Source: Parasitella parasitica | Lineage: Eukaryota > Mucoromycota > Mucoromycetes > Mucorales > Mucoraceae | DNA length: 64,000 nt | Direction: 5' to 3' | Assembly (NCBI GenBank): GCA_025201805.1 | Contig: MU619353.1 | Location: 2,720 to 66,719 of the forward strand | In this document: in pieces, positions 1 to 11,951 of the stretch | Position numbering within the stretch: the stretch's first letter is position 1 | How the letters are laid out: the number at the start of each line of letters is the position of its first letter | Translations under genes and position numbers: made by a program | The notes under the pieces: model-generated | Database searches by the model: none | What the model was told of the DNA's origin: nothing | What the model saw: only the letters and a program-made list of their open reading frames with translations

Positions 1-92
1 AAGTTGTGTAGTTTATGATACAGGAGTTTTTATACATATATACACCCACTCCTGTGGGAGGTAAGCCAAGTTCAAAAATTACTACATTCTCT

Positions 93-2907
93 CTAAGCAA
101 CGATTTCATGATTATCATCTTGTTGCTCCTGCTGTTGCTGGTTACCATAAACAATGGCTGCACCCTCATTCAAGGGACGCAGTTCTTGATCAAGATCAGG
201 TTCTTGTAAGCCGTAAGTAACGCCCAACTTCTCCACCTCTAATGGTTGGAGTATTAGTGCACCATTTCATAAATCCAACGTTTAAAAACTTACTCTGAAT
301 GAGATGCTTTCCATAGGTATACTTCTTTAATGATTGCAAATGGGGTCTGATTTTGTTAACGAGAATCTCTCGTTGATCGTCATCAACAACATCCAGCATC
401 TTTTGTACAACATAGTTGGCATATTGATCTTTCATCATTGTGACAAGAGGATATGTTCTAGTTATATGTGTGTTAGTCGATTACATCTCAAACGTTTTGT
501 CGATGACTCACCCATCGGCGCGGTTTTGGATAACTTCCTCAATCAAGAGCTGTCTGTCACGTTTGCTGCCATAGTCCACACATTTCTCGACCACATTACT
601 GGCAAATTTGTGCTTGCTCAAGGGCAAGATTTGTCCCAAAATCTTTTCGACAATTCTAGCTTTATCTTCTGGCCTGCCACGTTCCAAGATATGCTGAATT
701 ACGTAATTTCCATATTGATCTTGTACAAGTTGATTAGTGCAACGGTGTAGCTCGTCTAAAAGAGGTCCAGTCTGGGATTCTGTGCAATGCTCAAACATGC
801 GCTGAATGACACGACAGCCATAAGGATGGGTAGCCAGGTTGTACACTTGACCGTGAAAAGCATCAATAATAAATTGGATATGCTGGACAGGGACACGCTC
901 AATGGCTTTTTGAATGACATGATTGCCGTTTTGATCCTTGATGCATTTTAAAACACATCCATCTAATTCACCAACAAGTGTAGCTTGCTGCTCTGTCAAT
1001 ACATGCTCCAATGCCTTTTGAACAACCCGACAACCATACATTTGCAGTGACAAGGATAAAACATGGCCTTCCATTTGCTTGGCTAAGATGGATTTTTGCA
1101 TTTGATTGCCATGTTCAAAGAATTTTTGTAATACGTAATTGCCAAAAACATCTGTCATTAATTGAAGTGCATTAGGTAACACCTCTTCGAACACCATTTG
1201 CTTTTCTTCGCTATTGGCAGTTTCAAGCTTTTGTTGAATAAACCGAGATCCGTGTTGATCACCACTGAATTCAACAATATGTCCAGCAATATCTTTTAGT
1301 TCATACTTCTTGTTCTTGGAATTTCTGAATTCTTCTAAAAGAGCAGATCGAATACTCAAGGCAAGATCCTGAGAAGAGGATCTCGAACTTTGATCTTGGT
1401 GTTGCTGATGGTGTTGCTGTTGATGCTGTTGTTGGTGTTGCTGATGGTGTTGGTGTTGATGCTGTCGACCACGTGATTGGTTGCCATGATGCTGATTCAT
1501 GCTTCCCATATTTCCATGGTTACCGCTTCCTGCATTGCCGACTCCATAACGTTGTTGTTGCAACAATAACTGTTGGTGAGCAGCTAATAGTTGCTGCTGC
1601 TGTTGTCTTAACAAAATTTGTTGCTGCTGTAATTGTAAGGCACGTAACTTCTTGTCGTTATTACCTAAACTGTCAGCCATAGGAAACCCTGTAGGGTCAT
1701 ACGGAGCGGGAGCAGTTAAAGGGCCTTGCTTATTGCGAAAATGATTAACGGCAGCAGTATCTTCGCTTGACCATTTTCCGTAAACGGACTCATATTCTTC
1801 ATTTCCAGCTAAATCAAGAGCAGCATTGGATAGCGGACTAGTTTCATTGCTATAATAAGGATAAGGTTGATGGCGGATTTGATTGTTGTCGCTGTAACGA
1901 ATATAGTCATCTTCGTCACCAAGGCCAAAGCTACCGAATTGCTTCATCAACATGTCATCACCATTCTCGTAATACATATTACCAGCGGAAACATTGCCGT
2001 GGCTAGTAGGAGGAGTAGAGTTGGAACGAGCAGGAGAAAACCGGGGCGATATAGAAGATCGCAAAGCATTGATACGAGAAGGGATAGGATTTTGCTGCCC
2101 ACCAGAGGCTTGCTGTTGTTGCTGTTGTTGCTGTTGTTGCTGTAGCAAACTATCGTGGCTGTGGCTATTATTGATATACATTCTATCGACAGCGTCTAAG
2201 TCAACACCATCGTTCTGAAAAGCAAACATGGGAGAAGTCGTGCGAGCGAAATCCTGCTAATTAATTTTAATATCCGATATAACTTCATTAGAAACTATGT
2301 TTCACCTTTTGAATAAAGTCAACCAACTTTCCCTTGCGATTCAGCAAATCACCTTGTTGTTGGTGTTGTTGCTGATGTTGTTGCTGTTGTTGTTGTTGGT
2401 GATAAACTTGACGTTGTTGAGTACGAATACTATCATTCTTCTCTTGTCCAGGAATAATTTCTATGGTAATACATTTAGCATCTTTTCAATATAACTTTCA
2501 ATCTATACATGTATACCATTATCGGTACTTCCATTTTTCCACAAATTCCAAGCTTGCCCGGGATCATAAGCAGATGATTGAGAAGTAGAGGGGGAGCCAT
2601 TACTGGATTTCATATCTCGAGAACCTCTAGACAAGCCTTGGATAGGAGGAGCACTACTCGAACGGTCATAGTTCGCTTCATCATTTGGAAAAAGAGAGGA
2701 CGCGCTTGTATGGCTAAACAGATCGTAGTCATACTCAGGCTGTAGCAAAGCAGCAAGCTATATTTGAGAACATCAATATATTTCCCATGAAACACACTTT
2801 GAGAATATCCAAACCTGTTGCCCTTGAGGAGCATTTGTGGCCTGAGGTTGCTGTAAATTATTTGTCTTTTTCGGAGACAATGAGTCATTCATTAAACTGG
2901 GCATCAT
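93..2907 (-). CDS. PUF (Pumilio) family RNA-binding protein
   Basis: Sequence-specific mRNA 3'UTR-binding protein, expected in the cytoplasm as a translational repressor or mRNA-decay factor. The model has six exons, complement of 93-238, 294-457, 512-2256, 2306-2481, 2517-2757 and 2815-2907, giving 854 aa in frame. Residues from about 470 to 815 form the Pumilio homology domain. It has eight PUF repeats with typical signatures such as [32 protein letters not shown] and NYVVQKML. The N-terminal 450 residues are low-complexity, with Gln/His tracts, a RSSSAPP motif and a TTSPMFAF motif found in fungal PUF proteins. The start is the first of two consecutive ATG codons. The intron at 2482-2516 would be only 35 nt, so that junction is the weakest part of the model. 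Family assignment is certain; which paralogue is not. Confidence 0.93.
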
Positions 2908-3539
2908 TTTCACTTTTTTTTTTCTTCGTTTCAAAAATATGGAATATTTACAAATTTACAAATATACAAAGAAAAAAAAAAGAGAAAGAAATAGTTATTA
3001 GACTACAAACAAAAACAAAGAAGCAAGATGTAGATATGTCTTCTTCAAACGTTTGTTTGTTAGGTTAACCAATGAAAAAAGATATATGTTTAAAGAAAGA
3101 AAAGAAAGAAGAAAAGCGTGAAAAAGAAGAAGGGAGGGAATTTATTTTTGTGATGTGGAAGGCCTTGTTCTTTGTTGTTGGTTGTTGCGGCAGTCAAATC
3201 TCTAAAAATATCATCACAAGATTTGGAAGGCTCAAAGGTTTTTTCTATTCCAAATACATGTGTTTTCTCATGATCATTATGCAATGTGTAATGGTATATG
3301 TTGTTAAGGCTTGATAATCCTAAATAAGGGCGCAACAGGATATTTTTTTTATTTTCAATACAGTTACAAAAATGGCTTTATCGTTAAGTATATTGTGATA
3401 TTCATATTAATGCTTTGATATTTATATACAAGCTAAATAAGTGAACATTTTATCGGCAGACTTAATTTAATGGAACAAGTCCATCTACTTCAAGGTCGCA
3501 GATAAAAAACACTTCTGTCGCTTCAAACATTGCCGTTCG
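2908..3539. other. Upstream region of the PUF gene, no gene seen
   Basis: AT-rich with A and T homopolymers. Short open frames here are lysine- or phenylalanine-rich and look like chance products of purine tracts. It probably contains the PUF promoter and 5'UTR. Confidence 0.5.
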
Positions 3540-4172
3540 TAATGAAATCAGTGGCGAAGCAAACCACACTGAATCCTGTGATGGACATGATGGGCGAAGA
3601 ACTGATAGTGTATATTTTTCAGCCCAAAAACGATGAATAATCTCCCACAGATCTAGACATTCAACTCAAGTTTAATCATCTTTGTGAGCCTTGTACTGTT
3701 CATTGCTGCTCTAATGTGTACGATGAGACGAAAGCCTCATTGGTCTTAAGCGTGTTCAACTTTGATGGAATCGTAGAGGAATTATCCTTTGATAAAGCAT
3801 TCAGGATAGGGGTTGAGCCCTACTACGCCTTATCATACCTAGGTCAAGTGTGTTGAGAATAAACGGTAATAATAGTGATTTAATCAGGGAGAACATAGTA
3901 GTGACTTCAGGGTCAACAAGCTTTACCATAATATCACAATTTGAAAAGTCAGGGCCAAATCATGCTTGTTTGATATCTTTCCACCAAGCATCGCCACTAC
4001 TAGAGAGATACAATATAACCAAGTGCCTGTACTCTACTTTGGTCTGCACCACTTCGCGGTACCCAGCACGTGCCGCCGCAGGCCTGTTTCCTTTCAAGAA
4101 TCCGTCCAAGCTTCTCACTCACAAAATCCCGCCACGCTTGTTGATAATGACGACCTCTTTAGCGAATAATTA
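3540..4172 (+). pseudogene. Possible decayed coding sequence, unrecognised
   Basis: One forward frame from about 3542 reads as protein-like sequence through a single in-frame TAA near 3638 and then continues for about 68 more codons, including a Cys-rich HLCEPCTVHCC stretch, to a TGA near 3855. Two further overlapping open frames follow to 4172. Codon composition is more protein-like than the surrounding AT-rich DNA, but no start, splice pattern or domain is convincing. I do not recognise the protein. It may be a broken gene or an old element fragment. Confidence 0.25.
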
Positions 4173-4842
4173 ATCATCAATGGATAATATGCTGGTTCCA
4201 ATACTACCTAGTTGTAAAACCTTCTTCACTTTTCCACTTCTCCACTTCTTCATTTTCATGGTATAGAGAAATAGCAATTTTGATCTGTTACTTGTGCTAA
4301 TAAAGACATTCCTTCCTATTACTTATCTAAAATGACCAGACATACATGTCAAACTCTGGAGTCAGCCTTATCCAATACGTACCTTGTTCCTACTGCATGC
4401 CTATACTAAACGTAAACAGTTGGCTGCAAAAGACACTAATTTTCATAACCAAAAGAATGCATACAAACACTTATATCTTAGAATAAAATACAAACTATGC
4501 CATGTTTAACATTCGTCTGGTACTATTACAATAAGTGCTATTTGATACATGTTTCACTTCCACTGAGCGACGCATAGATCGAAATGTTGCATTTTTTAAA
4601 TTATGCCTAATATAATTACAATTTTCGTTACTGCAACCGAAAGTTGATTTTTATATCAATGAACCCCATAGGAAGCCCAATGCACTAATTTATCAAAAAA
4701 CTTTAAGAATACGGTTGGCAACATTTTGAAAAGCCAACAAATCCAGTTGGGCGGGTTGAAAGTATTGGTTTTTATTAGTAAATTAGTATAAAAAGTAAAG
4801 GTCTAGTTGATCGAAGAGGGTATCCAAACATAATCAGAGCAA
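4173..4842. other. Intergenic, nothing recognised
   Basis: AT-rich DNA with no open frame or repeat that I can support. It includes the 3' flank of the F-box/LRR gene. Confidence 0.5.
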
Positions 4843-6195
4843 TTATTTTATGGGTGCTTTCACTTCCATTATTCTTCCACTTCGACGAGCCCACTCAGCA
4901 CAAGCTTTATTTTGTTGATCGCATAAAGTCAACAAAACTTTTCTTTGTACCAGTTCGGCAACTGATGCCCAGTCATCCACCCAGTGACACTCTTTCATTT
5001 CAAAAACGGATAGATTTGGACAATAATCAACATAAGCTCGAATGGTTTTGTTGGTAATACGATAGCAATTGTTGACAGAGATGCGTTCTAACCCACTTCC
5101 ACGACATTTAGCTAACAAGATTAAACATTCATCAGTCATGTCACAACCAGCTAACCCTAGAACAGCGACTTTTGTCTGTTGGGCTATTAAATTGATAGAT
5201 TTCATTGTAATCTTCTCTCTGTCACGGACACGACCCACGTTAAGATGCTTCAGGTTGGGGCAATGGTTGGCAATGGATTGAATGGAGACGTCTGAAATGA
5301 GGCCACAAGCTCTTAGATCCAAATGCTCTAGTTTTGGACAATTCTTGGCTACGCTGAGCACTGCATAATCTGTAATTTTATTGCATCCGGCTAATGAAAG
5401 GTAGGTTAATGACTGGTTGTTGTGTGCGATGAATCTGTAAATAGAGTTATCAGATAAATGGTCGCAGATGTAGATATCTAATTTCTCTAGTTTATGCGTA
5501 TATTGGCCCAATTGTTGCAATGGATCATTGATAGACTTTTCTTTGATCTTTTTTAACGTAATGGAGCGCACGGCAGATCTATACTGATGATGGTGGATTG
5601 ACATTGATGGCTGGGGCTGCTGCTGCTGGTGATAATGGGTTCCAGATCTGGTATTTCGTTGCTGTTGTGGCAAGTGGTCATAATTTAAGAACATGGGATC
5701 TTCATTCATATCAGAGTCATGCGCAGCAAGGGTTGCAAAATGTGGAGTACTTTCTAAATTTGGCTTCAAAATACTTAATCGCTTGTCGGTAAGTAAAGAC
5801 ATCATTGATGATGATTTTGGTGCAGCAATAGCCAAACCAGCGGCTAATGAGTTTGGTGAGACTTCCACAGCCGACGAGGATGTTTTCGAACGGCCAGATA
5901 ACGTAGAAGCAAATTTCAAAAATGCTTCGTATTCTAATTTTGAATCGTGAAAGGTAACATTTCTCCAAATGAGTCTTGTTGCACAATCATGCCATAATAT
6001 ATTAACAAACAAGCAAGCGTGTATATGTCGATACACCATTGTCTTGTTGCTTTCATTGCTTTGATATGGATTTGTTAGGTATGATAGGATATGATTGACA
6101 ATTTCAGGTAATCTCAGAGCCAAATGAGCCCCAATTGCTCGCTGTTGTTGTTGTTGCTGTTGTTGGTTGTTGCGGCGCTGAAGTTGTAATGCCAT
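4843..6195 (-). CDS. F-box and leucine-rich-repeat protein, AMN1-like
   Basis: Probable substrate receptor of an SCF ubiquitin ligase. It is a single-exon frame of 450 aa. A poly-Gln tract at residues 11-18 is followed by an F-box-like segment (RLPEIVNHILSYLT, then WHDCATRLIWRNV). From about residue 235 to 440 there are LRRs of the cysteine-containing type (for example LTYLSLAGCNKITDYAVLSV and LEHLDLRACGLISDVSI), the pattern shared by AMN1, Grr1 and FBXL proteins. The middle (residues 95-215) is low-complexity. It lies in tandem with the fusion gene, whose stop codon is about 150 bp upstream of this start. The target is unknown. Confidence 0.85.
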   Translation of the reverse strand: MALQLQRRNNQQQQQQQQRAIGAHLALRLPEIVNHILSYLTNPYQSNESNKTMVYRHIHACLFVNILWHDCATRLIWRNVTFHDSKLEYEAFLKFASTLSGRSKTSSSAVEVSPNSLAAGLAIAAPKSSSMMSLLTDKRLSILKPNLESTPHFATLAAHDSDMNEDPMFLNYDHLPQQQRNTRSGTHYHQQQQPQPSMSIHHHQYRSAVRSITLKKIKEKSINDPLQQLGQYTHKLEKLDIYICDHLSDNSIYRFIAHNNQSLTYLSLAGCNKITDYAVLSVAKNCPKLEHLDLRACGLISDVSIQSIANHCPNLKHLNVGRVRDREKITMKSINLIAQQTKVAVLGLAGCDMTDECLILLAKCRGSGLERISVNNCYRITNKTIRAYVDYCPNLSVFEMKECHWVDDWASVAELVQRKVLLTLCDQQNKACAEWARRSGRIMEVKAPIK

Positions 6196-6343
6196 GATTT
6201 ATACGAAATGGAGATATTGGAATGAAAAAGAGGACGAGAAGCATCGCTTACGGAAGTTTTCCATTTAAACACTTTGGTAATAGCTATACTAACAAACAAT
6301 CAATGATAAATCATAGTGAAGTTTATTTATCCGAAATTACAAT

Positions 6344-8326
6344 TTAAATCTTGGGTCTAAACAATTGACGCTCTTCAAAGCGAATAGGTACAATCATCAG
6401 GTCTTTAAGTCTTTGAATTTCAATTGAGGAGAGTTGACATTCTTGGCGAATGTAGCCTTCAATAGATCCGTATCTCGCTTTGACTTGACGAATAGTTTCT
6501 TTCATGGCGAGGTAGCTAATGACAGATATTAGTCGCTGTTAATAGGCCCAATATTTACACATTGGCAGAACTTACGGTGCAGACATCACCATTCGCATGT
6601 CTTTTACAGTAACACTTAGCATTTGAGCTTTTCTCTCCAATTCATGTTCAGGTTCTGTAACAGCATGTGATGTTAATAAAAAAACGATTTACATAATTAA
6701 AAAGCGGCTTACCCCAATAGCCCAGATTACTCAAAGCGTATTCATTCGCAATCACTTCGTCATCAACACCGCATAAGCCTAGTAGCAGCATGCCAAATAC
6801 ACCAGTTCTATCTTTACCAGCAGTGCAATGAACAATGATGGATTTGGTGGATGTAGTCGAGTGATTTTCAATCAAATGAAGGAAAATTTTACGATATTGA
6901 GGAGCTCCCTTTTCTAAAATGACTGCATATACTTTAGGGAAACCATAAGCTCCCTCAAAATAGCCTTTCCAACGAGTAGCTAGTGCTGCAGGAGAATAGT
7001 CAGCCTCTGTAAACATGGCAGATGGGTAACGAGTCAGTCCATTTACTTTTGGCATCACACCCTGTCTTTCTATCTCTGGATCAGATCGAAAATCAAAAGC
7101 TGCAATGACATTTAATTTATTCAATGTCTCTATGCCTTGCGTTGTGATATCTACAAGATGCCCGCATCTAAACACAGTTCTTTCTCTGATATAACCGCTG
7201 CCATCCTTAAGTGGCCACCCTCCAATGTCTCTAAAATTCTTGACACCTGGAACGTCAATCCATCGAGGAATACAAACGCTCACATGCTGGCCCATCAATA
7301 AAGCTTTTTGGTACGCATCTTTTGTATGCTTATTGAAATGCTCAATAATTGTGCTGATCAAGAGTTCATGCTGATTAGTAAATTGGTGATCTGCATCAGG
7401 TACCAGAGTCAAAGTGTGATTGGATATTTGGTTGGAATACATGGCAGCATGATATGCAGGGACAACCTGGCGTTTCCGTTAGTAAATGAATAAGGTACAT
7501 ATAATATACCAACATATACCTCATCTTGTATCCCGTGAATGGTATGTACACAAGTTGCTTTGGGCATGCGGACCACTATAACATATTAGTAGTGCAAAAG
7601 TGAGTGTTACAATGCAACATTTAAGCTGTAGTAATAAGAAATACCGTGTGAATTATCCCATTCACGAAAGCTTTGGATGTCATTTTGATGGATCTTGATT
7701 GAAACCAATTCTCCTTTCTGGTACACTTTGTAGTCCTGTTTTGCCTCCAATCAATATTTGAAAACGATGCCTCTCGTCTACAAAGACTCACCTCGGGAAC
7801 TTCAATTTCCTTGATATCAAACGGTGCTGCAATGTTGATATAATGAGCCAAAGGTTTATCACAAGTGGTTGCATATTTTAATCCACTCAAAGATCCTAAA
7901 CCATAAGCAATAATTGCAAATATTTGATAACCAAGATTCTCAAAATGTCGAGCAACAGCATGAATATCAGCTGTATGTTTCTACAGCAAGAATATTGAAT
8001 ATGTATGACATTACTTATTTCTCGTACTCAATGGATACTTTACAGCAATGATACGGCCAAAATCGAATTCTCCTTCGCTTTCTCCATTACCGCTCAGATC
8101 AAAACGAAAAGAGGTGAATGGCAAACCTTCAGCTAGCTCTGCCTGATAAAGGCCATCTTTATGACCTGTATTGTTATGGATGATTAAATGTCGCTCCGGG
8201 GAGTAAGGCTACATGAAACTAACCTTGTTCGCCATGAATAATAAGCACAACTCTATCGCTGGATTTTTCAATGAGATGACCAACAAGGGGTTCCCTACTT
8301 TCATTGGCAATACTTGTCAGTGTCAT
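6344..8326 (-). CDS. Alpha/beta-hydrolase-like domain fused to a tyrosine phosphatase (PF13350 type)
   Basis: The model has eight exons: complement of 6344-6515, 6576-6654, 6713-7466, 7520-7575, 7645-7735, 7792-7980, 8044-8165 and 8224-8326. It is exactly 1566 nt, 521 aa. Residues 1 to about 230 follow an alpha/beta-hydrolase fold of the serine aminopeptidase/COG1073 kind (VVLIIHGEQGHKDG; FRFDLSGNGES; HGIQDEVVP; LVPDADHQF). Residues from about 255 to 521 are a tyrosine/lipid phosphatase of the Y_phosphatase3 family, with NFRDIGGWP and the signature HCTAGKDRTG (Cys401, Arg407). Oddity: at the hydrolase nucleophile elbow the expected G-x-S-x-G reads A-Y-G-L-G (Gly102). Asp186 and His214 of the presumed triad are kept. 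The hydrolase half may therefore be a pseudoenzyme or regulatory module while the phosphatase looks active. The alternative of two separate genes is unlikely, because exon 6 is continuous across the domain boundary. Confidence 0.85.
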
Positions 8327-8426
8327 CTTTTTTTTTTTTTTTTTTATAAATGATGAGAAGAAAAAGAGAGATTGTGAAATTCGATAAAAAAAGAAAAGAA
8401 AAAAGATGCAGCAGCAAATTTCGAGT

Positions 8427-8819
8427 TTAATGAGCGGTCATGCCAGATTTCTGGGAAATGTGCAAATGGTAAATGTCATTTTGACTGGGAGATGTTTCTT
8501 GAAGCTCGGATGTCATGTGCTTGCAGATAAAGTTTGCCCTGAAGGAACTAAATAGCAAAATGATAGTTCCATCATCGTCCAAAAGCTACCTACTGTAATT
8601 GAAAGCTCTAGTAGTTGTCTCATTGGCATGAAGTGAAATTTTATTATTAGGAAGCTGCTGTAAATGATCATTGCACAATGTAGAATACCAGTAATTACTT
8701 ACGTAACCCAGTTTAAGCAAGCCAAAGCATATTCGATTGAGACTACCGTGTATAAAGATGTAAAATTTCTGTGATGAAAGGAGTGAATTTAGAATAGCGT
8801 GTATTGTGTGCAGTGTCAT
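8427..8819 (-). CDS. Small protein of unknown function (101 aa)
   Basis: The model has three exons, complement of 8427-8547, 8590-8657 and 8703-8819, with two very short introns (42 and 45 nt, GTAAGT and GTAGCT donors, CAG/TAG acceptors). The total is 306 nt. The product starts MTLHTIHAILNSLL, carries a FIHGSLNRICFGLLKLGY segment and ends in a hydrophilic tail. I recognise no domain. The clean frame across three exons argues that it is real. It lies about 100 bp upstream of the fusion gene on the same strand and diverges from the WD40 gene. The acceptor/donor choices are plausible but not unique. Confidence 0.45.
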
Positions 8820-9208
8820 TGCTTTTTGCAAGGAAAGTTGGATGCAGAAGTTGCTTTAAATGAGAACAATGTGTAACTCAAAATACAGTAGAAGATTTAA
8901 TTAGCACTTTCCTCAGGTATGCACTAGTAATACATCGGTCTTTTTTATTCCTATGTCTATGTTGCCCTAGTATGGCTACTAACTAAAAATACGGTGGCAT
9001 CTTGTTACGGATGAACTAAATTTCACATACAAAGGAAAGAAAAAAAAAAAAAAAAATAGTCCGGCCAAGAAAGGGCATTTCAAAACATGGAAGAGAGGCG
9101 TGTGAAGATCTCTTTTCCCTTCTTTCGTTTTCTGTAAATATACTCCAAGAAGCAATTTCTCTGGCTTTGCTCTTTCTTTCTTGATTTTGAATTGCATTAG
9201 AATCGCTT
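8820..9208. promoter_or_regulatory. Shared upstream region between divergent genes
   Basis: A 390-bp gap between the 101-aa gene (-) and the WD40 gene (+). It holds a 17-A run near 9039 but no box that I can assign. Confidence 0.4.
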
Positions 9209-11951
9209 ATGGACGGGTATTTTCAATCAGTAAGTTTCTTCTTGTCATTTTGCTTTGTCTTTGTTGCTTTTTTACTGAAAGAAATCCCTAATCATTGCAC
9301 AATTAGACATTAGCAGCAAACACTTTGCAACAGAACATCAGCCGCAACAATGCAAATAATGCGACCGCTCAAGTTGCTAGAGTGGTGCCTCATTTTCCAC
9401 CCACAAACAAAGACTTCAGTGCAACTGAATTACATACTCCCGATGGCATTTATCCCTTGTTACACGAAACGTTTTACGAAACAATCGCACCTCAGTTCAC
9501 GACAGGTACGCGTGCATCAGTCGTGAGCGTAAAGGACGAACATTTTCATTTAGCAAACAACGAATCTTCGGAAGACGAGGGTCTGATCATTGGTGGGCCC
9601 TCTTTTTCAATGACACCTGCCAAGTCTGCTGCTTTGCCAATCCCCAATGCTGCTTCTTCCAAAAGGAGCTTACGTAATACGATCACCACTTCCTCGTCTA
9701 CGTCGAGCATCCATGCAAACAACGGCAACGGCCTTCAAGTTTTAACGTCACCGCAAAAAATAATGACGGGCAATGGCAATGGCAATAATGCAAACCCGTA
9801 CTCACCTTACTCAACTTCATTTTCTACCACCCCTACATCTCAGTTACCCCCTTCATCTCAACTACCATCAATCCAGCATCCACAACAGCAACAGCAGCAG
9901 CAACAGCAATTTGCTTCAGGGTCTTATATGATGAGCTCATCACAGGATCTCGGCATGCCCGGTTTATCTGTCAGCAGTACAAACGATTATTCACTGCCGT
10001 CTAGTTTCAACAATTGCAATAACCCTAACAATACAGGTAGTGTTGGCTCTTTATCGAGTTTATTTGGAAAAAGTGCCAATCCTACAGGTGCAAGGGCAAC
10101 ACCACAATTATCATCGTCCATGGTCCGAAGTATGAGCGCCAGCTTTAATAGTAATAGTAGCAGTAAACCGAAAAATCACCTTTCTAAAACCAACTCTACT
10201 TTTGTCTTACGATTTCTGATTCATGAACATTTGCACAAAATGATATCCTCCAATGAATTGGGTGAGGAATTTTTATTTTTCAACATTGGATCCAGTTTTA
10301 TTTGGGTCGATTCAAACAGTAGACCAAAGGTAGGAAGTGGCTTCAATAGATCGTACAGGACCCTTTAATGATATCTCCTTGTAGGAGCCACTATCAAGAA
10401 TTGTATTTTCCAAATCGTATCCTATATGCCATGATATAAATGAAACAACTCGATGCGACGACCACTTGGATATCATTATCGGCTTCTCTACAGGCGACAT
10501 TATCTGGTACGATCCATTGAGCTGTAAATATGTAAGGTTAAATAAAGGCGGTGCTATGGTCAATTCTGCCGTTCGCATGATCAAATGGATTCCTGGCTCA
10601 GAGGAGCTCTTTGTCGCTATATTCAAGAATGGAACCGTCTTGATTATGGACAAAGAGCGTGACGATCAAACATTCAATATACCTGAAGCAACTTCTTGGA
10701 TGGAATCTCAGTAAGTTTGGGTTTGTTTGAAATACGTCAAGGCACTAAAAAAGTGGATGCAGATTCAATGCTTTTAGACCTCATAGGAGCAACAAGTACA
10801 ACCCTGTATCAGTATGGAAAATTGGCGATAAAGGATTGACAGGTGAATCCGTAATTGTAGATCTGTAAATAAGAAATACTCATTTTATATAAATGCAGAT
10901 TTTGTTTTTGCTCCTGATGGTGTTCATTTAGCTATTACTAGCGTGGATGGGCAACTTTGTATCATTGATTATAGAAACGAAAAGCTGACTGATGTATTCT
11001 CGAGTTATTATGGCAAATTGACATGTGTTGATTGGAGTCCTGATGGACGTTATATTTTGGTATGTCATAGAACTATAAAATTAACCAGAAACTTATACAC
11101 CTTTTCCAATAGACCGGCGGCGAAGATGACCTTGTTACCCTGTGGTCGTTTTTAGAAAAGAGAATAATTGCTAGATGTCCTGGACATAAATCTTGGGTAC
11201 TGAATAACTTGGCATGCCTATAAAATCACATTAATAATCTGAGTATAGGTGACAGGCGTTGCATTTGATCGTTGGAGATGTGATGATCAGACTTGTAGAT
11301 TTGGTAGTGTAGGTGAGGACTGCAACTTAATTCTATGGGATTTTTCACTCAGTGCTCTTCAAAAACCCAAGCATGTAAGCATTACGCAAAAAATCTTTCT
11401 TTGTTCTTACTAAAATTATTCAAATACTATATCAGCCTCGAACGATTGCATCCTCCCCGCCTTCCATGCTACCAAAGACGTGGGTACCTCCTGTCCCACC
11501 TGTTTCTTCAAATTCTGCAGCAGCATCATCACTACCTAGTAACCAACAAACAGCATTACCTATAAACATTGAACGAAAAAAATCATTAAAATCGCATCGA
11601 TTATTCAGGGGATTCTCATCTCCTGATACTGCTTCTCTTATAAGCACCAGCACTGGAAGTAGCAGCACTACCGGATCATTCAGCAGGTTTAGAAAACGAT
11701 CTTCTAGATCAAACAATATTTTCGCTCCCAGTAGTGACTTTGTGGATGATGTTATTGTAGAAGATCAATTAAAGCAACACATACCGGTGCTGCATCCTAC
11801 TCTTAAAAAGAATCAGGCTGCTGTTTTGCAACCTACAACCATTAAAGCCATTCATGCAGACCCTTGTTTATCCCTCATGTTTAGAGAACAAACTCTAGTG
11901 ACAACTGATAGAAGGGGTCGAATCCGCACTTGGGGCAGGCCTCGAGTTTAG
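9209..11951 (+). CDS. WD40 protein of the CreC / WDR20-DMWD family
   Basis: In other fungi CreC partners the deubiquitinase CreB (USP12/46 type) in carbon catabolite control; WDR20 activates USP12/46 in animals. The model has eight exons (9209-9229, 9307-10329, 10385-10710, 10763-10842, 10899-11059, 11113-11196, 11249-11374, 11436-11951), 2337 nt, 778 aa. The N-terminal 330 residues are Ser/Asn/Gln-rich. Repeats follow with family-typical strings: [71 protein letters not shown] and [15 protein letters not shown]. The last repeat is split by a Ser-rich loop before [16 protein letters not shown], as in CreC. The first coding exon is only 7 codons. Whether it acts in catabolite repression here is inferred from the family. 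Confidence 0.88.

Noticed and set aside
1867-2218. Poly-Leu and poly-Cys frames opposite the PUF gene
   Set aside because: They are the reverse reading of its CAA/CAG glutamine tract.
7443-8326. Separate gene model ending before the ATG at 7442, with the phosphatase starting there
   Set aside because: The frame is open through the ATG to an acceptor at 7467, and the residues around it (VPAYHAAMYSN, LVPDADH) belong to the hydrolase fold, so the ATG is internal.
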